In this document: positions 11,481 through 22,849 of the stretch, in pieces
Position numbering within the stretch: the first letter of the stretch is position 1
Layout of the letters: the number at the start of each line of letters is the position of its first letter
Assembly: GCF_000143535.2 (NCBI RefSeq)
Contig: NC_037315.1
Location: 2,661,907 to 2,725,906 of the forward strand
Direction of reading: 5' to 3'
Source: Botrytis cinerea B05.10
Lineage: Eukaryota; Ascomycota; Leotiomycetes; Helotiales; Sclerotiniaceae
DNA: 64,000 nt
Notes under the pieces: model-generated
The model's input: the letters and a program-made list of their open reading frames with translations, nothing else
Told to the model about the DNA's origin: nothing
Databases searched by the model: none
Program-made: the position numbers and the translations under genes

Positions 11481-13285
11481 TATATATTACTTATATATAT
11501 ATTTACCCCTCATATACTCTTGATTCACGACGAAAAATAATAGAATTAATAGTATTTTATTAATTCTATTAATAATAATTGATGAGTGTATTATAGAATG
11601 ATTTATATTATAATATTTATTCTTATAACTTAAAATAATACTAACTACTTATCTAACTTACAGCTGTTAAACGAAGATATCTAGAATTTTCTTTTTATCT
11701 TTTTATAGTTATCAATTATTTGCTTAATTATTCTCTTTTCTAGGTATCCTTAAATCTTATGATTCTTATAGTATTGTTTTCGTAGATTATAATACTAAGA
11801 ACCTATATTTATCTTATAATTCATATTAAGATAATAATATAAATCCAATCATTAAATTTCAATACGGAATAGAAATAAAAGACTAAAACGAAATAATTAG
11901 GACTCATACTAATAAAAACTAAACATTAATAATAGAAATTAAATCGATTGTTTTGAAAACTAATCTATAACTTATTAATATCTTAAACAACAAAGATTAC
12001 ATTTGAGGATATCGATTATAAAAAACATATCGAATTGAAATCTATATTTATAAATATATAAATATTAATTAGAAGAGCCGATAATAATAAAACAAGTTCA
12101 AAAGTCAAGTTCCTAAATTCGAATAATAAGAAATATAACTATAGTAGAATTTGATTACAGTAATATTTTTTCTTGAATATATCGCTTTTTATATAAGAAT
12201 CTCGATATTTCTTTATTTAGTAATATATAAATAAATTTTTCAATATTATAACTAGTCGTCGGGGAAAAAGAATTTTTCAGACTGAGGATTTATAAAAGCT
12301 TTTTTTATTTTTTATTTTATTTTTGAAATGTATAAAATTTCAATTTTATTTCTTTAATCTTTACAGGGCCCAGTTGTCAAACTTTTAATTCTTATTATAC
12401 TTGAGATCTAGTTATAAATGATAATAATTTGTTTATATAAGAAAGTATAGTTTTTATTTCAAATATAATTCTTTATAGAGTATAATAGAAAGCATAAAAT
12501 AGATATAAGAGTATTTGAAGATCAATTCTATTAAGTATAGTAAAGCTAGCTATAAAAGAAAAAGCTTTAATATAAGCTAAAGCTTTTACTAATATTAATT
12601 AAAACTAGTTCCTTCTACTTTAATATTTATATAAATCATACTTTCAATAGTTCTCTTTTAATAATATAAATTATAATCTACTTATATAACTTAACAGCTT
12701 ACTAATCAAAAATACTTAGATTTTGATTTGATAGCTTTATCGACTGAAACAACCCTGTCTTAACATTAGTATATTATTTATAATCAATCAGAAGAGGTTC
12801 ACCAGTGGGTGTATAGACTCACGGGACACTCATAAAGAAAGTACAATTTCACTTCAGAAAAGTCGGTTTTAATAATTCGATCAATATTCAAATTATCCAT
12901 TTATTTCTTTTAAATTTAATGGAAAGATTTCTGAACTATGGTAGTTTAATATAATATTAGAATGAATTATAAAAAATGAATATTCAAGCTTTTATAATTA
13001 ATTATATAATTTCCTATTAAAAAATTTAGTGAGAAAATGTATTATTGGATTTATAAGCTCAGATTTCATTTTTTTGAGATAAAGCTTAGTGATATTTTTT
13101 TTATATTTTAAAAATACAATATATCAATTTGAATGATATGAAATTAGAATTTAGATTTTAATTGAATTTTGAAGTTGATAAATTTGAGTGTGAAATTGTG
13201 CTTTCCTATTATATTGCTTTATGAGTCTGTACACCGATTGACGGTTTTATGAATCTATAAATGTGAAAATAACCTGTTATAAAAA

Positions 13286-13730
13286 TAACATAGTTTATTA
13301 GTATATAGGCTATATCAGTATACAGACCATTTGAAAATACATCAAAATTAAGTCTTTTTCAATATTCTTATTTTAATAACTAATTATTATTTTCGAAAAA
13401 AAAAAAGAATATTAAATAATAATAATAATAATTCAGCTTTTAAAAAGTCTAGTTTTTATATAAATATTTCTATTATATTATCAAAAAAATGGAAATTGTT
13501 ATGATTTTCATTATAAAAAAGTTATTCCTTAAATAACTATTTTAATAATTTAAATCTCTAATAAAAAATCAGATTTTTATAATAATTATATAATTAAGTT
13601 TTATAATCTCAGATTTTATAAAATTATATTATTAAATAAAGAAAGTATATAATTATATATAAACAAATTTTGTATATAAAATGAAGTGGCCTATATAATG
13701 ATATAGCTTGTATATTAATAAACTATATTA
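13286..13730. mobile_element. TA-target MITE, copy 1
   Basis: The copy begins TAACATAGTTTATTAG and ends with the inverse AATAAACTATATTA. The long terminal inverted repeats are degraded by AT-biased change. It is 445 bp and non-coding, and the central stretches match the other copies at 19536, 31019 and 58029. Confidence 0.7.
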
Positions 13731-14073
13731 TATAATTATATAATATATAGAGTACATTTTCATTTGGTTTGCTTTTACAAATTTATTAATTTAATTAATA
13801 TCTTAGAGACTATTTATTTAATACAAAATTAAAATATTGAAGATTTCATTACATTAACAAAGTAGTCAATTTTTGGAAAGGTTGGGTGGGGAGGGCGTTG
13901 ATGCGCTGGTAGAATTTGATGACTAGATCCATTTTTATGTAGTAAGTGGTAACAGATTCTATTGTTCCCCTAGGAGGCAAGCGTAATTTCCCATGCGATG
14001 CAGTCCCTAGTAAAGATTCCTCCGTACGTGTAATGTTGCGTTCCTTGTATCGGGGCAGGACCTATAACGCGAG

Positions 14074-15098
14074 TTAGCAAGAGAGCATGAGGTTAGTAGC
14101 TGGAGAGGGAAGGATCGCACAGTAGGTCACGATGTCGTGCAGCTGTTTCTGGCACGTCGCGACAGCCGTATTCGCGTTGTTGGCGAAGTCGAGCGTCGGA
14201 CAGTTACTTCCGCCAATCCAGGTCGCCGAAATGCCAATGTTCTGGTACACGTTGTCGGGCGGCGTGTACTGAATAGCCTGGATGGATATTCCGCCATCTT
14301 TGAAGATGGCCCCGCTCGTTCTAGCGTCCGCGCACAGATCGTTGATGGCCTGGTCCACATCGCCGGCCGTCATCTCGGGCATCGAGCTGGCCTCGCATTG
14401 GAGCACGCCGCTGTCGACGCCTGTGGGACTTGGCTGGGACACGGCGGTTGTCGTGGGTTTTGGCGCGGTTGTCGTGGGTTTTGGCGCGGTCGTCCGCGCA
14501 GTAGTGGGCGGAGGTAGCATTTCAATTATGGTCATCCAGTCTACTGTTAAAGAGAGGCTTGGACCTGTAGCCTGAGGGTATATTACCCCGGTTCGTCCGC
14601 TGTAGAGAGTGGTCACCGGGGTACTCACACTGGGAACGCCGTAGTCAATACTTCCGATAGAGAAAATTCCGCTCGTGACATAGTAAAGGGTGTTCCCGAT
14701 GATCACACTTTCGGGATACAAGATGGTGACGATGTCTCCTACGAGTGGTAGATCGGTTGCGTCGTCACCCTGATCGTCGGTACTGGGATCCAGGGAGACA
14801 AGTGTGGGACAAGATTCACCGACTGTCGTGGTGGTAGCCGTTGCATAACAGCCGGTGATGACTTCGGAAGATGTGGTCGTGCAGGTCGATGACATACACG
14901 AAACCCAGTAGTCTGTCACGGTTGATGTGGTGCAATCACACCCCGCATAGGTATTACATACCTTAGCGCAGGGGGTCGTTGTACAAACCTGGTAGCATTC
15001 GGTAACAGTCTTAGTTGCACAAGTCGATGTTGACGACGAGGATGAAGAGGTATTATCACAGCCGTTTCCAAGACACGGAGTTGGGCTGGGATTTTTGC

Positions 15099-15138
<40 letters not shown>

Positions 15139-17942
15139 GCAGCCTAGTCCAAGGCAGGGAAGAGTGATTAATGACAGCGGATGCAGCCCGTTTGTGCAGT
15201 GTGATCCTTTGCAGGGATGCCCATGACATGCATCAGGAAAGGGGCACGTTGGCGACGGACTACCTTTCGTTATTGTGACACGGCTAGGATGTCCAGGAGG
15301 TCCTGTTGGCGGGACCCCTCCCGCCGTCGTGCTTGTAGAAGTGGGACTCGGATAGGGTCCGTAACTATATACGTAGGTTATCCCGGGCTGCCCGTTTGGC
15401 CCAGGACCCTCGGTCATGGTGACTCCCGGAACGTCAAAGCTACTGTATATATCGGCAACCGAGGAAGAACCCCCCACGGGATCCCAGATAATGTTGGAAA
15501 CAGGAATCATTGTTGTCACGATAGCTGGAAAGGTAATGACAGTCACCATAGTAACAGTCGTGTACTCAATTAGACCATCGCTAGTGATGGGCCATGTGTC
15601 CTCGAATGTCTGGGTAAGAGGATCGATGTTTATGGTTGTCGTAGTAGACAGAGTCCACGGTGGCAGCACGAATGTGCAGGGGGGCTCACAGTTAATGGTC
15701 GGGTCTGCCGAGTTCCAAATCTCCGGGTCAATATACACTACACTGTTGGTGTCGCCGGGTCCTGTTCCTGTCCCGGTTGGTGTTGCTTCTCCTGCGGTTG
15801 TGCAGGCTCCAGGACAATAGCCGTGCTCACAGGCATAGCTACACAATGCACTGTATGTTGGCTCGCTTACTCCTAAGACGGGAACGCCCGTCACTGTAGG
15901 CGTTGCCGGCGGCTGGGCTGGTAGCCCCCCTGATGCTGTACAAGAACAGGCGACAGCGGGGCAAAATCCATAGGGACACGCAAAGCCACAGAGTCCGCCT
16001 AGGTTTTCATCGCCCCCTGCCCCGACGCCGCCTTGGCAAGCCGGATTGCTAAAGTCGGAAACCGTCGGTGTAATCAGCGGTGCTACGACGGTCCCACATG
16101 CTGTATCGGGGCAGAATCCAATCTCACAGTTATAGGCGCAGAGACCACCGTAACTGCTGTCTTCCCCGGCCAGTGGATAACCTTGCGGATTGGTCTGCTT
16201 AGGGAGGGCCGAGGAGACCAGCGACGGACCCAGCTGGAGACATACGCAAGCTGTCGGTGGGCAGTACACGCCGTATTCACACGCATTTTCGCAGAGACCT
16301 GCAAAGTTGTTCGATCCAGTGCCGTTTCGGCAAACCATATCTGATAATGGGGTTGGCGGCGTGGCGGAAATGGTAGCGCCTGAGGTTGCGGAGCCGACCC
16401 ATGCATTGAAGTTGGTGTTGCCTGTGATGCAGTTTTGGGTACCAATGGCCTCGCCGGTGAACGAGGCAACTGTCACGCCGCCGCGAGTTACAGAGACAAT
16501 GACAATACCTGTATGACCTGGCGTAAATAAAACGAGAAAGTTAGTTTACAGTCGGCAAAAAAAGGGGGGAGAATAAAATTGCGTGTACTCACCCGAGAAG
16601 GAGACACTTCCATGGTAGAGACCCACGCTGCCAAATGGCTCGTACGTCCACGAAGCCCGCAATGCCACACCGCCGACACTAACACTGATATCCGCCGCTG
16701 ATCCAAGAAGTGCTGTAAAGAATATGGCGTCTTCAACGATATCGTATGGCTCAAATTCAATCTGCAGCTGGCTCGCCGTGTTTCCGGAAGTAAAACTGGA
16801 GCAATTAGCACTTTGCTCTCCAAGTTAGGGTTTTGGCAGCGGCAACATACTGGCTGCTGCATGCTTTAGCCTCGCTGAGACGATACCAACCGACGACTCC
16901 CTCCTGGGTAATAGTAGCCGTTCCGAACTTGTAGGTATCAATGACAAAAGGAAGGAAGAGCCGCCAGCCATCGTGTGGCATATTTGTAGCATAATTAAAG
17001 GGGGCTTTGCCGGTCGTGAAAAGCTCCATAGCATTGTCATAAATAGGCCCAATATAATGTGACTCGCCATAGTCATTCCAAGTGATAATCTCAACAAATT
17101 CGGGTTTGTACCACCAAATCTGAACCCAGCGATCATACCACGCGTTATCGCCGCGCCAGAGCCTATCGAGAAAATATTAGTGAAAGGACTAATTAGCCCC
17201 TTATTTTTAGTGCAAGAGAGCGATATAACACACCAGTTTTTATTGTACCCTGGGAGGTTGGTGTAGAACCACGGGGAAGCCGGCATCATGTAGGGAGCTC
17301 CGTTGAGATAGTCCACATAGGAGGCATCCACGTAGGTGTTCATGGATTTATCTCCCCATGCCCAGGCGTCCCAGCTGAACAGACCATCCGCCACCCCAAG
17401 ATCCGCTGCAGCTTTGGCACCGAGGGAGGACCAATCTGGGATGAAGAAGCAACCGAGCTCTTTCTTGAGGGCAGTCCAGTCGTCTGCATTTACAGGGCCT
17501 TCAAAGGTTGAAATCATAGGCTGGCCATTGTAATGATAGTATGAAGAGCCTTGAGAGTGAAAGGTTAGAACGATTATAGGGCGGAAAAGTAGATTTGGGT
17601 TTGTAACATACTGGAAGTATAGCGGCTCGCAATAGATGAAACTTCCGTGGCTGGCCAAGCAGAAACACCGCCCGCATAGTCAAATGATAAGAAGAGCTTG
17701 AAGCCAGTTGCTTCGGCAGCCTGGAACGCGAGGTCTATGTAGTTGGTGGTGCTGTCGTCTCCGTACGCAATATTCAGAGCAAAAGCATCTAGATGAGCTT
17801 CCTGGGCCAAGTTTATGTCTGTCTTCCATGTAGCTATACTGTAGTTTACCGAATTGGATACCATGAAGTGTGCAAAGACAGCTGCTGCCTGAACGCAGCA
17901 CACGCACATTAACACTGCGGCTAGAGTTACGAGACGTTTCAT
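14074..17942 (-). CDS. Secreted GH71 alpha-1,3-glucanase with long Cys-rich/Thr-Ser-rich tail
   Basis: Five exons, complement(14074..16517, 16593..16795, 16851..17162, 17234..17549, 17612..17942), all GT-AG, encode 1201 residues. Residues 1-20 are a signal peptide (MKRLVTLAAVLMCVCCVQA). GH71 follows to about residue 385, with FAHFMVSN at the start, STFEGP, GLFSWDAWAWGD, WRGDNAWYDRWVQ and EIITWNDYGESHYIGP. GH71 enzymes cut alpha-1,3-glucan (mutan) of cell walls. Next come four Cys modules of pattern LCxxxCxxGxCPxxC (about 448-630). A Pro/Thr/Ser-rich region follows with 13 consecutive Asn near residue 850, then paired-Cys segments (about 870-950), and a C-terminal folded domain ending at Cys1201. 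The family is usually 400-650 residues, so the tail is exceptional and resembles tails of killer-toxin-like GH18 chitinases (from memory). Base composition is far richer in GC than the flanks, and the gene appears intact. Confidence 0.88.
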
Positions 17943-18055
17943 GATGAAATAGGCGACTTGACACGTGCCTGTAAAGATTACCCTAGTATAGAAGACTGAG
18001 CAAAAGATTTACAAGTCAATGGAGCAATGCTCTTGGCTAAAATAGTCGCAGAGGC

Positions 18056-18084
18056 GGACATGGTATCTGGACGACACCATGTCC
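18056..18084. promoter_or_regulatory. Inverted repeat upstream of the GH71 gene
   Basis: Nine-base arms GGACATGGT and ACCATGTCC are perfect complements separated by 11 bases, about 115-140 bp upstream of the GH71 start codon. It could be a dimeric regulator site or chance. No direct evidence of function. Confidence 0.3.
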
Positions 18085-18525
18085 ACGGCACGACAACCGC
18101 ATTTAAGTGAGCCTAATGCTTGTTCAACAATTTACAATAATGTATTGACGATATTGTCGCCCCCATTTCTTTCACGAATCCACCGGTGGTCGAGTCATTT
18201 TTTCACTAGCAGATTGAGGTGTAAGTCTTACATCTACAGATCGGATCCTACCGCGCGTTAGTACGAATGAGGGATTCCTACAACAGCAGGGGAATATTCT
18301 GCCACCTATCCCTTACTTTAAAAGTGGAGAGACCGGTAGAACTACCAATGAAAAGTTGTGGAGCTGCCCACCGCCAAAACCATTGTTGTTGCATCAAATT
18401 TGCAAATCCCAGGTCGTACCGTATCCACTTTTAGGTCTGGCACGCACGTCTTGAAAGTGTTCTTACACGCTTACTAAGCACCTCCTATTATCTGTGAGAA
18501 TTCAGTGGGTTACAAATGGAACTTA

Positions 18526-18950
18526 TAATTCGGCTTATTAGCGAGTGAGCCACGTCAAACACATATAAAATTCATTCGTATGTAATCATTACTTTCTATA
18601 TTTATTGATAGGTTTTCAAAGAATTTGAGATTATAGAATTTAAGTATATAAATATTATGAGTCTATTCATCTTTTAAACGATAGAATAAATATAAAGGTT
18701 ATTATCAAAATTGTTTTTTTATAATAAAAATCATAACAATTTTCAGTTTTTTTTTCAAACATAATAGAAGGATTTATATTTAAGTTAGCTTTTTAAATAA
18801 AAAGTTTCTTAATATCAATAAATATACTCTCTTTTACAAAAAATGTTAATTAGTTGTTAAAATATAAATATTAGGAAAGGACTAATTTTGATGCACTTTG
18901 AAGTGACTCTTTTAGTAATATAACCTACCCGTTGCTAAATCACGTTTATA
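18526..18950. mobile_element. TA-target MITE, copy 2 (diverged)
   Basis: The left end TAATTCGGCTTATTAGCGAG and the right end near CACGTTTA are diverged inverted repeats. The interior has the family signature ACAAATTCGT-like stretch and a TAACAATTT motif. A further half copy ends at 19112 (CCATGTTA), so this place holds one whole and one broken copy. The precise right end is uncertain. Confidence 0.5.
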
Positions 18951-19323
18951 GAATTTGAATAGAAACTAGATTTTTGAAAATTAAATGTAACAATCTTATC
19001 AAATCTGTTTTCATTTCTTCAAAATATTGATGAATGATTGAAATACCAGCATTTAAAAAAGGTGGATTTTGATGTGATTTTGAACTGGCCCACATGCTGA
19101 TAAACCATGTTATGATTAAGTGGAACAGATAATAAAAGCTAGGAACTTAGCGTAGTTTATGTTAGACTGCGCTAGTGGTTTGTGGACCTGTACTAAACCC
19201 ACGAAAGTAAACATTATCCCACAAGGAGAAGTAGTCCGTCTGTAAATTTACTTGAAACCGCGAACCATCACGCTCGTGCTAGGGAATTTCCGAGGGTAAA
19301 GGTAGCTGGGTAACTTTTGCAAG

Positions 19324-20185
19324 TAGTCTGCGTACAAATTATCTGTACCCATAGGTTATTCGCGGATAATCCGCCTCGCGGGTTACCCATCCAGATTTAA
19401 AATTATCCGCCTCGTCAAAGGTGATCCGCGGATTACCTGCAGATAACCCATTTATCTGTGGGTAGGTGGAGTATCTATAGGTATATGGGTTACCTGCGAT
19501 TAATCCATAAATCTGTGAGTATCTATATATTCATATAACGTGTTTTATCAGCATGCAAGCTATATTATCATATGAGCCACCTCATTTTATATACAAAATT
19601 CGTTTGTATATAATCATGCACTTTCTTCATTTAATAATATAATTTTTTAAAATCTAATTTTTTATTAGATATTCAAATTATTAAAATAGTTATTAAAGGA
19701 GTGACTTTTTTGTAATGAAAATTGTAACAATTTCCACTTTTCTTATAATATAATAGAAATATTTATATAAAAACTAGATTTTTTAAAAGCCGAATTTTTA
19801 TTATTATTTAATATTCTTTTTTCTTTCGAAAATAATGATTAGTTATTAAAATATGAATATTGAAAAAGGCCTAATTTTAATGTATTTTCAAATGGTCTAC
19901 ATGCTGATATGACCCACATACTAATAAACTACGTTATCGTATAAGTTTATGATTATTATAAAAATAAGCATAACTATAAGCTTGGATCACTTTTGGGCTA
20001 TAAAAGAATCTGGGAATAGCTTTAAATTTAAGCGAGGAATGGAGATTGTCCGCAAATTACCCATATACCCGCGGATTATTTGCAAATTATCTGCGGATTA
20101 TCCATATACCCATGGATATCCATCCTAGATTCTGAGCTACCTGCCCCGCCGACAGATAATCCGCGGGTACCCGTTGCGCAGCCTA
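19324..20185. mobile_element. hAT-like non-autonomous element (MITE) with 8-bp TSD
   Basis: Eight-base direct repeats TTTGCAAG lie at 19316-19323 and 20186-20193. The element begins TAGTCTGCGTAC and its other end, reverse-complemented, begins TAGGCTGCGCA, giving short imperfect terminal inverted repeats. Both subterminal zones are packed with short repeats built from GCGGATTA, CCGCGG and GGGTTACC in both orientations, as in many hAT elements. No transposase is encoded. A second MITE (19536-19936) is nested inside; without it the element is about 460 bp. Confidence 0.72.
19536..19936. mobile_element. TA-target MITE, copy 3, nested in the hAT-like element
   Basis: Flanked by TA at both ends. 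The left end reads TAACGTGTTTTATCAGCATG; the right end, reverse-complemented, reads TAACGTAGTTTATTAGTATG. The terminal inverted repeats extend about 50 bp. At 401 bp it is shorter than its relatives, and it is not coding. Confidence 0.75.
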
Positions 20186-20360
20186 TTTGCAAGTAAAGCG
20201 CACCAATGAGTATGAATTTCTCGGTCAAGCAAAAACTAAGGTGAACACGCAAAAATGACGACTATGTGAAACCAAAAGTATTTGTGCGGGACTACGCGGC
20301 TCCGTCTAAGGCCTAGTCGTGCAATATCCGAGGTCGACACTAGCATTCATGCACCATGAA

Positions 20361-20440
20361 CACTCCTGTTATACAATTTCCGAGCTCAATATTAATATTC
20401 AAGCCCCGCAAGCACTCCTGTTATACAATTTCCGAGCTCA
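20361..20440. repeat. Pair of 28-bp direct repeats upstream of the 20770 gene
   Basis: The block CACTCCTGTTATACAATTTC plus CGAGCTCA occurs at 20361-20388 and again without change at 20413-20440. The copies are 52 bp apart and about 330-410 bp upstream of the next start codon. Identical copies in unmutated sequence suggest a recent duplication or a repeated control site. Confidence 0.6.
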
Positions 20441-20769
20441 TACAACGTTGCTATAGGCCGAGGCGCGGTTTAACACAGGTGCACTGGGGCATCTAGAGTA
20501 TCTCAATACTTACGGTTTTTAGCGTCTGACCTAAGAAATAATTTCATACACCGAGACTCTGGGATGTGAGCTCATTATCGGCGGTGGATGCCGAGTCTTC
20601 ATTTTATTTCTCTAAGCTGCCTAGATATCTTTTACCTCCCGCCACTTTCAAAGGTAAGTGATATAGTAGGCACATATGATAGACTAAGCTCTAGCCTGCT
20701 CAGAGTCCTTTTGTTCAACCTTACACAATCTGCAGTTACTATCGCGGTACGCCGCCACTTGGGATCGAC

Positions 20770-21901
20770 ATGGCGCTCATGAGACTATCTTTCTATACAT
20801 TCGCAGGGATCCTCTTGGTCGTTCTCTCGTTCTATCTTGGCCCTTTTCTACAGCCAGCCGCTGATGTCACCACAGTCCTGGGCAGAGAACTTGGCGGCAC
20901 GTCTCACTTTGGCAGAAATATTAGTGATGATAATGTCAAGCTCACTAAGCGGGTTTCAGACGCCGCCTATAGCCGTGCAGTGACAAAGGGCAATAGCCTA
21001 TACTGCCTTATGGGCATGACCGTGGCGCAGGCGACTGTGCACAACGGAGGCACATCACTCGAGTCTGCGCTACAGGACGATATCTTTGAGTTAGAGGGCT
21101 GGCAAAGATTCGAGTCCGACTCAACCCCCTACTTCGGAAACTATCTTGATGCGGCCTTTGCGGGGTTGGGGATCACCAAGAACCTCTACACGTCCAACAA
21201 GATCAACTCAGTGGAAGGATCGATCCACGAAGATCTGGAACAGTTTGAAGACGACCCGAAGGATGGCGTTGTAAGTTGTCATCCCCAAATTTCTAGTTCT
21301 CCGAGCTAACCTGAACGCTCCGCGCGTCGTCCAGCCAAGCGGAGCGCAATTTATGAATGATTTTATTGTAGATGCAGGCGTTATCATTGCAGATAAGAAC
21401 AAGAATGTCAACAATGCCATGCAGGAGAATTTCGGCAAAAACTGGGCCAGTATCGGCCTCGTCGTGACCCATATCCGGCAGTGGTCCGACGCCGTCTTCT
21501 TGCAATGGATGGAGGCCTGTTCCTTCGGCAGTGGCAGCATCAGCAACGTCAAGTACATCTTCCGCTCCTGGATCACCAACCAGGACACCCAGGAGATTGT
21601 GTTCCAGGCGTTGACGACGGCCTTCGGCAGCAGCCCGACCATAGGCACGTGGACCGCGCGGCTTTCGCTTACACAGGCCGAGCACCCGAACGAGTTTTTC
21701 GCCGTTCTTGGGAGCCCTAACGGCGCCGGTAGCGCTTACTTGCTTCTCACGCACAAAGAGAAACTCGGCGTTAAGACAATCAACAAGGTCGACATTTTCG
21801 TTCCCAATATCCCATACACAATCACGAGCACGACAGGCGGTGGGATGGCCAGTGCTGCCAAGATCATGCTTCTATTCTATGTAGAGGCTCCAGTTAGCTA
21901 G
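20770..21901 (+). CDS. Secreted or membrane-anchored protein of unknown function
   Basis: Two exons, 20770..21270 and 21335..21901, encode 355 residues. The intron has a GTAAGT donor and GTCCAG acceptor and joins GV to PSGAQ. Residues 5-27 form one hydrophobic segment (signal peptide or anchor). The rest is soluble-looking, with GNSLYCLMGMTVAQA near residue 77 and, after the intron, IRQWSDAVFLQWMEA and VKYIFRSWITNQDT. I recall a similar WSDVVFLQW / KYIFR arrangement in uncharacterised fungal proteins encoded beside killer-toxin-like GH18 chitinases; this is memory and not a search result. It lies divergently to the GH71 gene across 2.8 kb of MITE-rich sequence, with similarly GC-rich composition. 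No catalytic motif is recognised. Confidence 0.75.
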
Positions 21902-22089
21902 AGACGAGGCGGAAAAGGCACCAAAGGGTATGGTTTGTAGATAGAGATATATTTACTGGTTTGCGGTGGCCGAAGCAATCTGCGCATGTAGTAAATAGTA
22001 TTATAAAGACTGTTCTTATATAATGCCTTGTTATAGAAATATAATATAATGTATAGAGTACATTTCTATTTGATTTGCTTTTACGAATC

Positions 22090-22090
<1 letters not shown>

Positions 22091-22172
<82 letters not shown>
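22091..22172. repeat. (ATA)n microsatellite
   Basis: About 27 uninterrupted copies of a TAA/ATA trinucleotide. The perfect register contrasts with the scrambled flanks and implies recent expansion. It directly follows a segment (about 22050-22090) that is also found at 13745-13790. Confidence 0.95.
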
Positions 22173-22173
<1 letters not shown>

Positions 22174-22244
22174 CTTCACTAACCTCTCGCTTCTAGCTTG
22201 TATAAAGGCGTTGAAGGCGTAATTAAGCTTTAAAACCTCAAAAC

Positions 22245-22849
22245 TGTTACAACGAATTAGTAACAGGCTGTAGAATCACCAATGTACAGGCTATAATAAT
22301 ATTATAGGCCTCAGTGATTTAGCTGTAGTATATTGGGGGACACTAGGTATCCAAGGAAAGCCTTAGGCATGTATATAGTATTAGTTATAGGATATCCCAA
22401 AAACGTAGGATATAATTCCTAGGACAATAGGTTCTAGGAAAGATAGAATATAGTAAGCAAGAAAGGCTTTATCAGGATTAGTAATATCCTAGGGGATTAG
22501 CTCCAGGATAAAAGAACAAGCTAGGATAATAGGAATCATGGAATAAGGGTTATATGATATGTCGAAGATCGAAATTGATATTCAACGAAATCGATTGTCG
22601 AAATCGATATTCGACCAAATCAATTATCGAAATCGATATTCGATTAAAAGCAAGAAGGTTTATATAAGGGAATAGATTTCATTATAATATAAAACTTCGT
22701 ACTCAAGAATAATTATTAATTTCATTACTATAGTTATAAGAATTATAATTAGTTATAATCTTATTGAATTCCTACTTGAAGTTTAGTTTAAACTACCTTG
22801 AGAGATTTCTAGACACTTCCACGTGACCCTAGAGGCAGCTCCCGTAACA
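22245..22849 (+). mobile_element. Solo LTR of retroelement family 1, lightly mutated
   Basis: 605 bp running from TGTTACAACG to GCTCCCGTAACA, flanked on both sides by AAAAC (22240-22244 and 22850-22854). It matches the LTRs of the full element at 22919 and 28967. It keeps most CpG and CpA sites that are lost there. It contains a ~28-bp minisatellite of about three units with core TCGAAATCGATATTCGA (22562-22645). Confidence 0.92.

Larger units (their letters stand above)
11382..13869. other. AT-rich, RIP-like repeat remnants; no gene
   Basis: Very AT-rich sequence dominated by TA dinucleotides, without usable reading frames. It holds an orphan MITE terminus (11430-11480), a complete MITE (13286-13730) and, around 12690-12790, sequence shared with the flanks of retroelement 1 (22885-22918 and 29581-29660). 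GC spots at about 12365 and 12795-12835 are not attributable to a known element. Confidence 0.6.

Noticed and set aside
14127..16516. Frames antisense or shifted to the GH71 gene
   Set aside because: They arise from the GC-rich codon pattern of the GH71 exons. The five-exon model explains the whole region.
22091..22172. The (ATA)n tract as part of a coding Asn/Ile repeat
   Set aside because: No gene frame extends into it on either side; it is a plain microsatellite.
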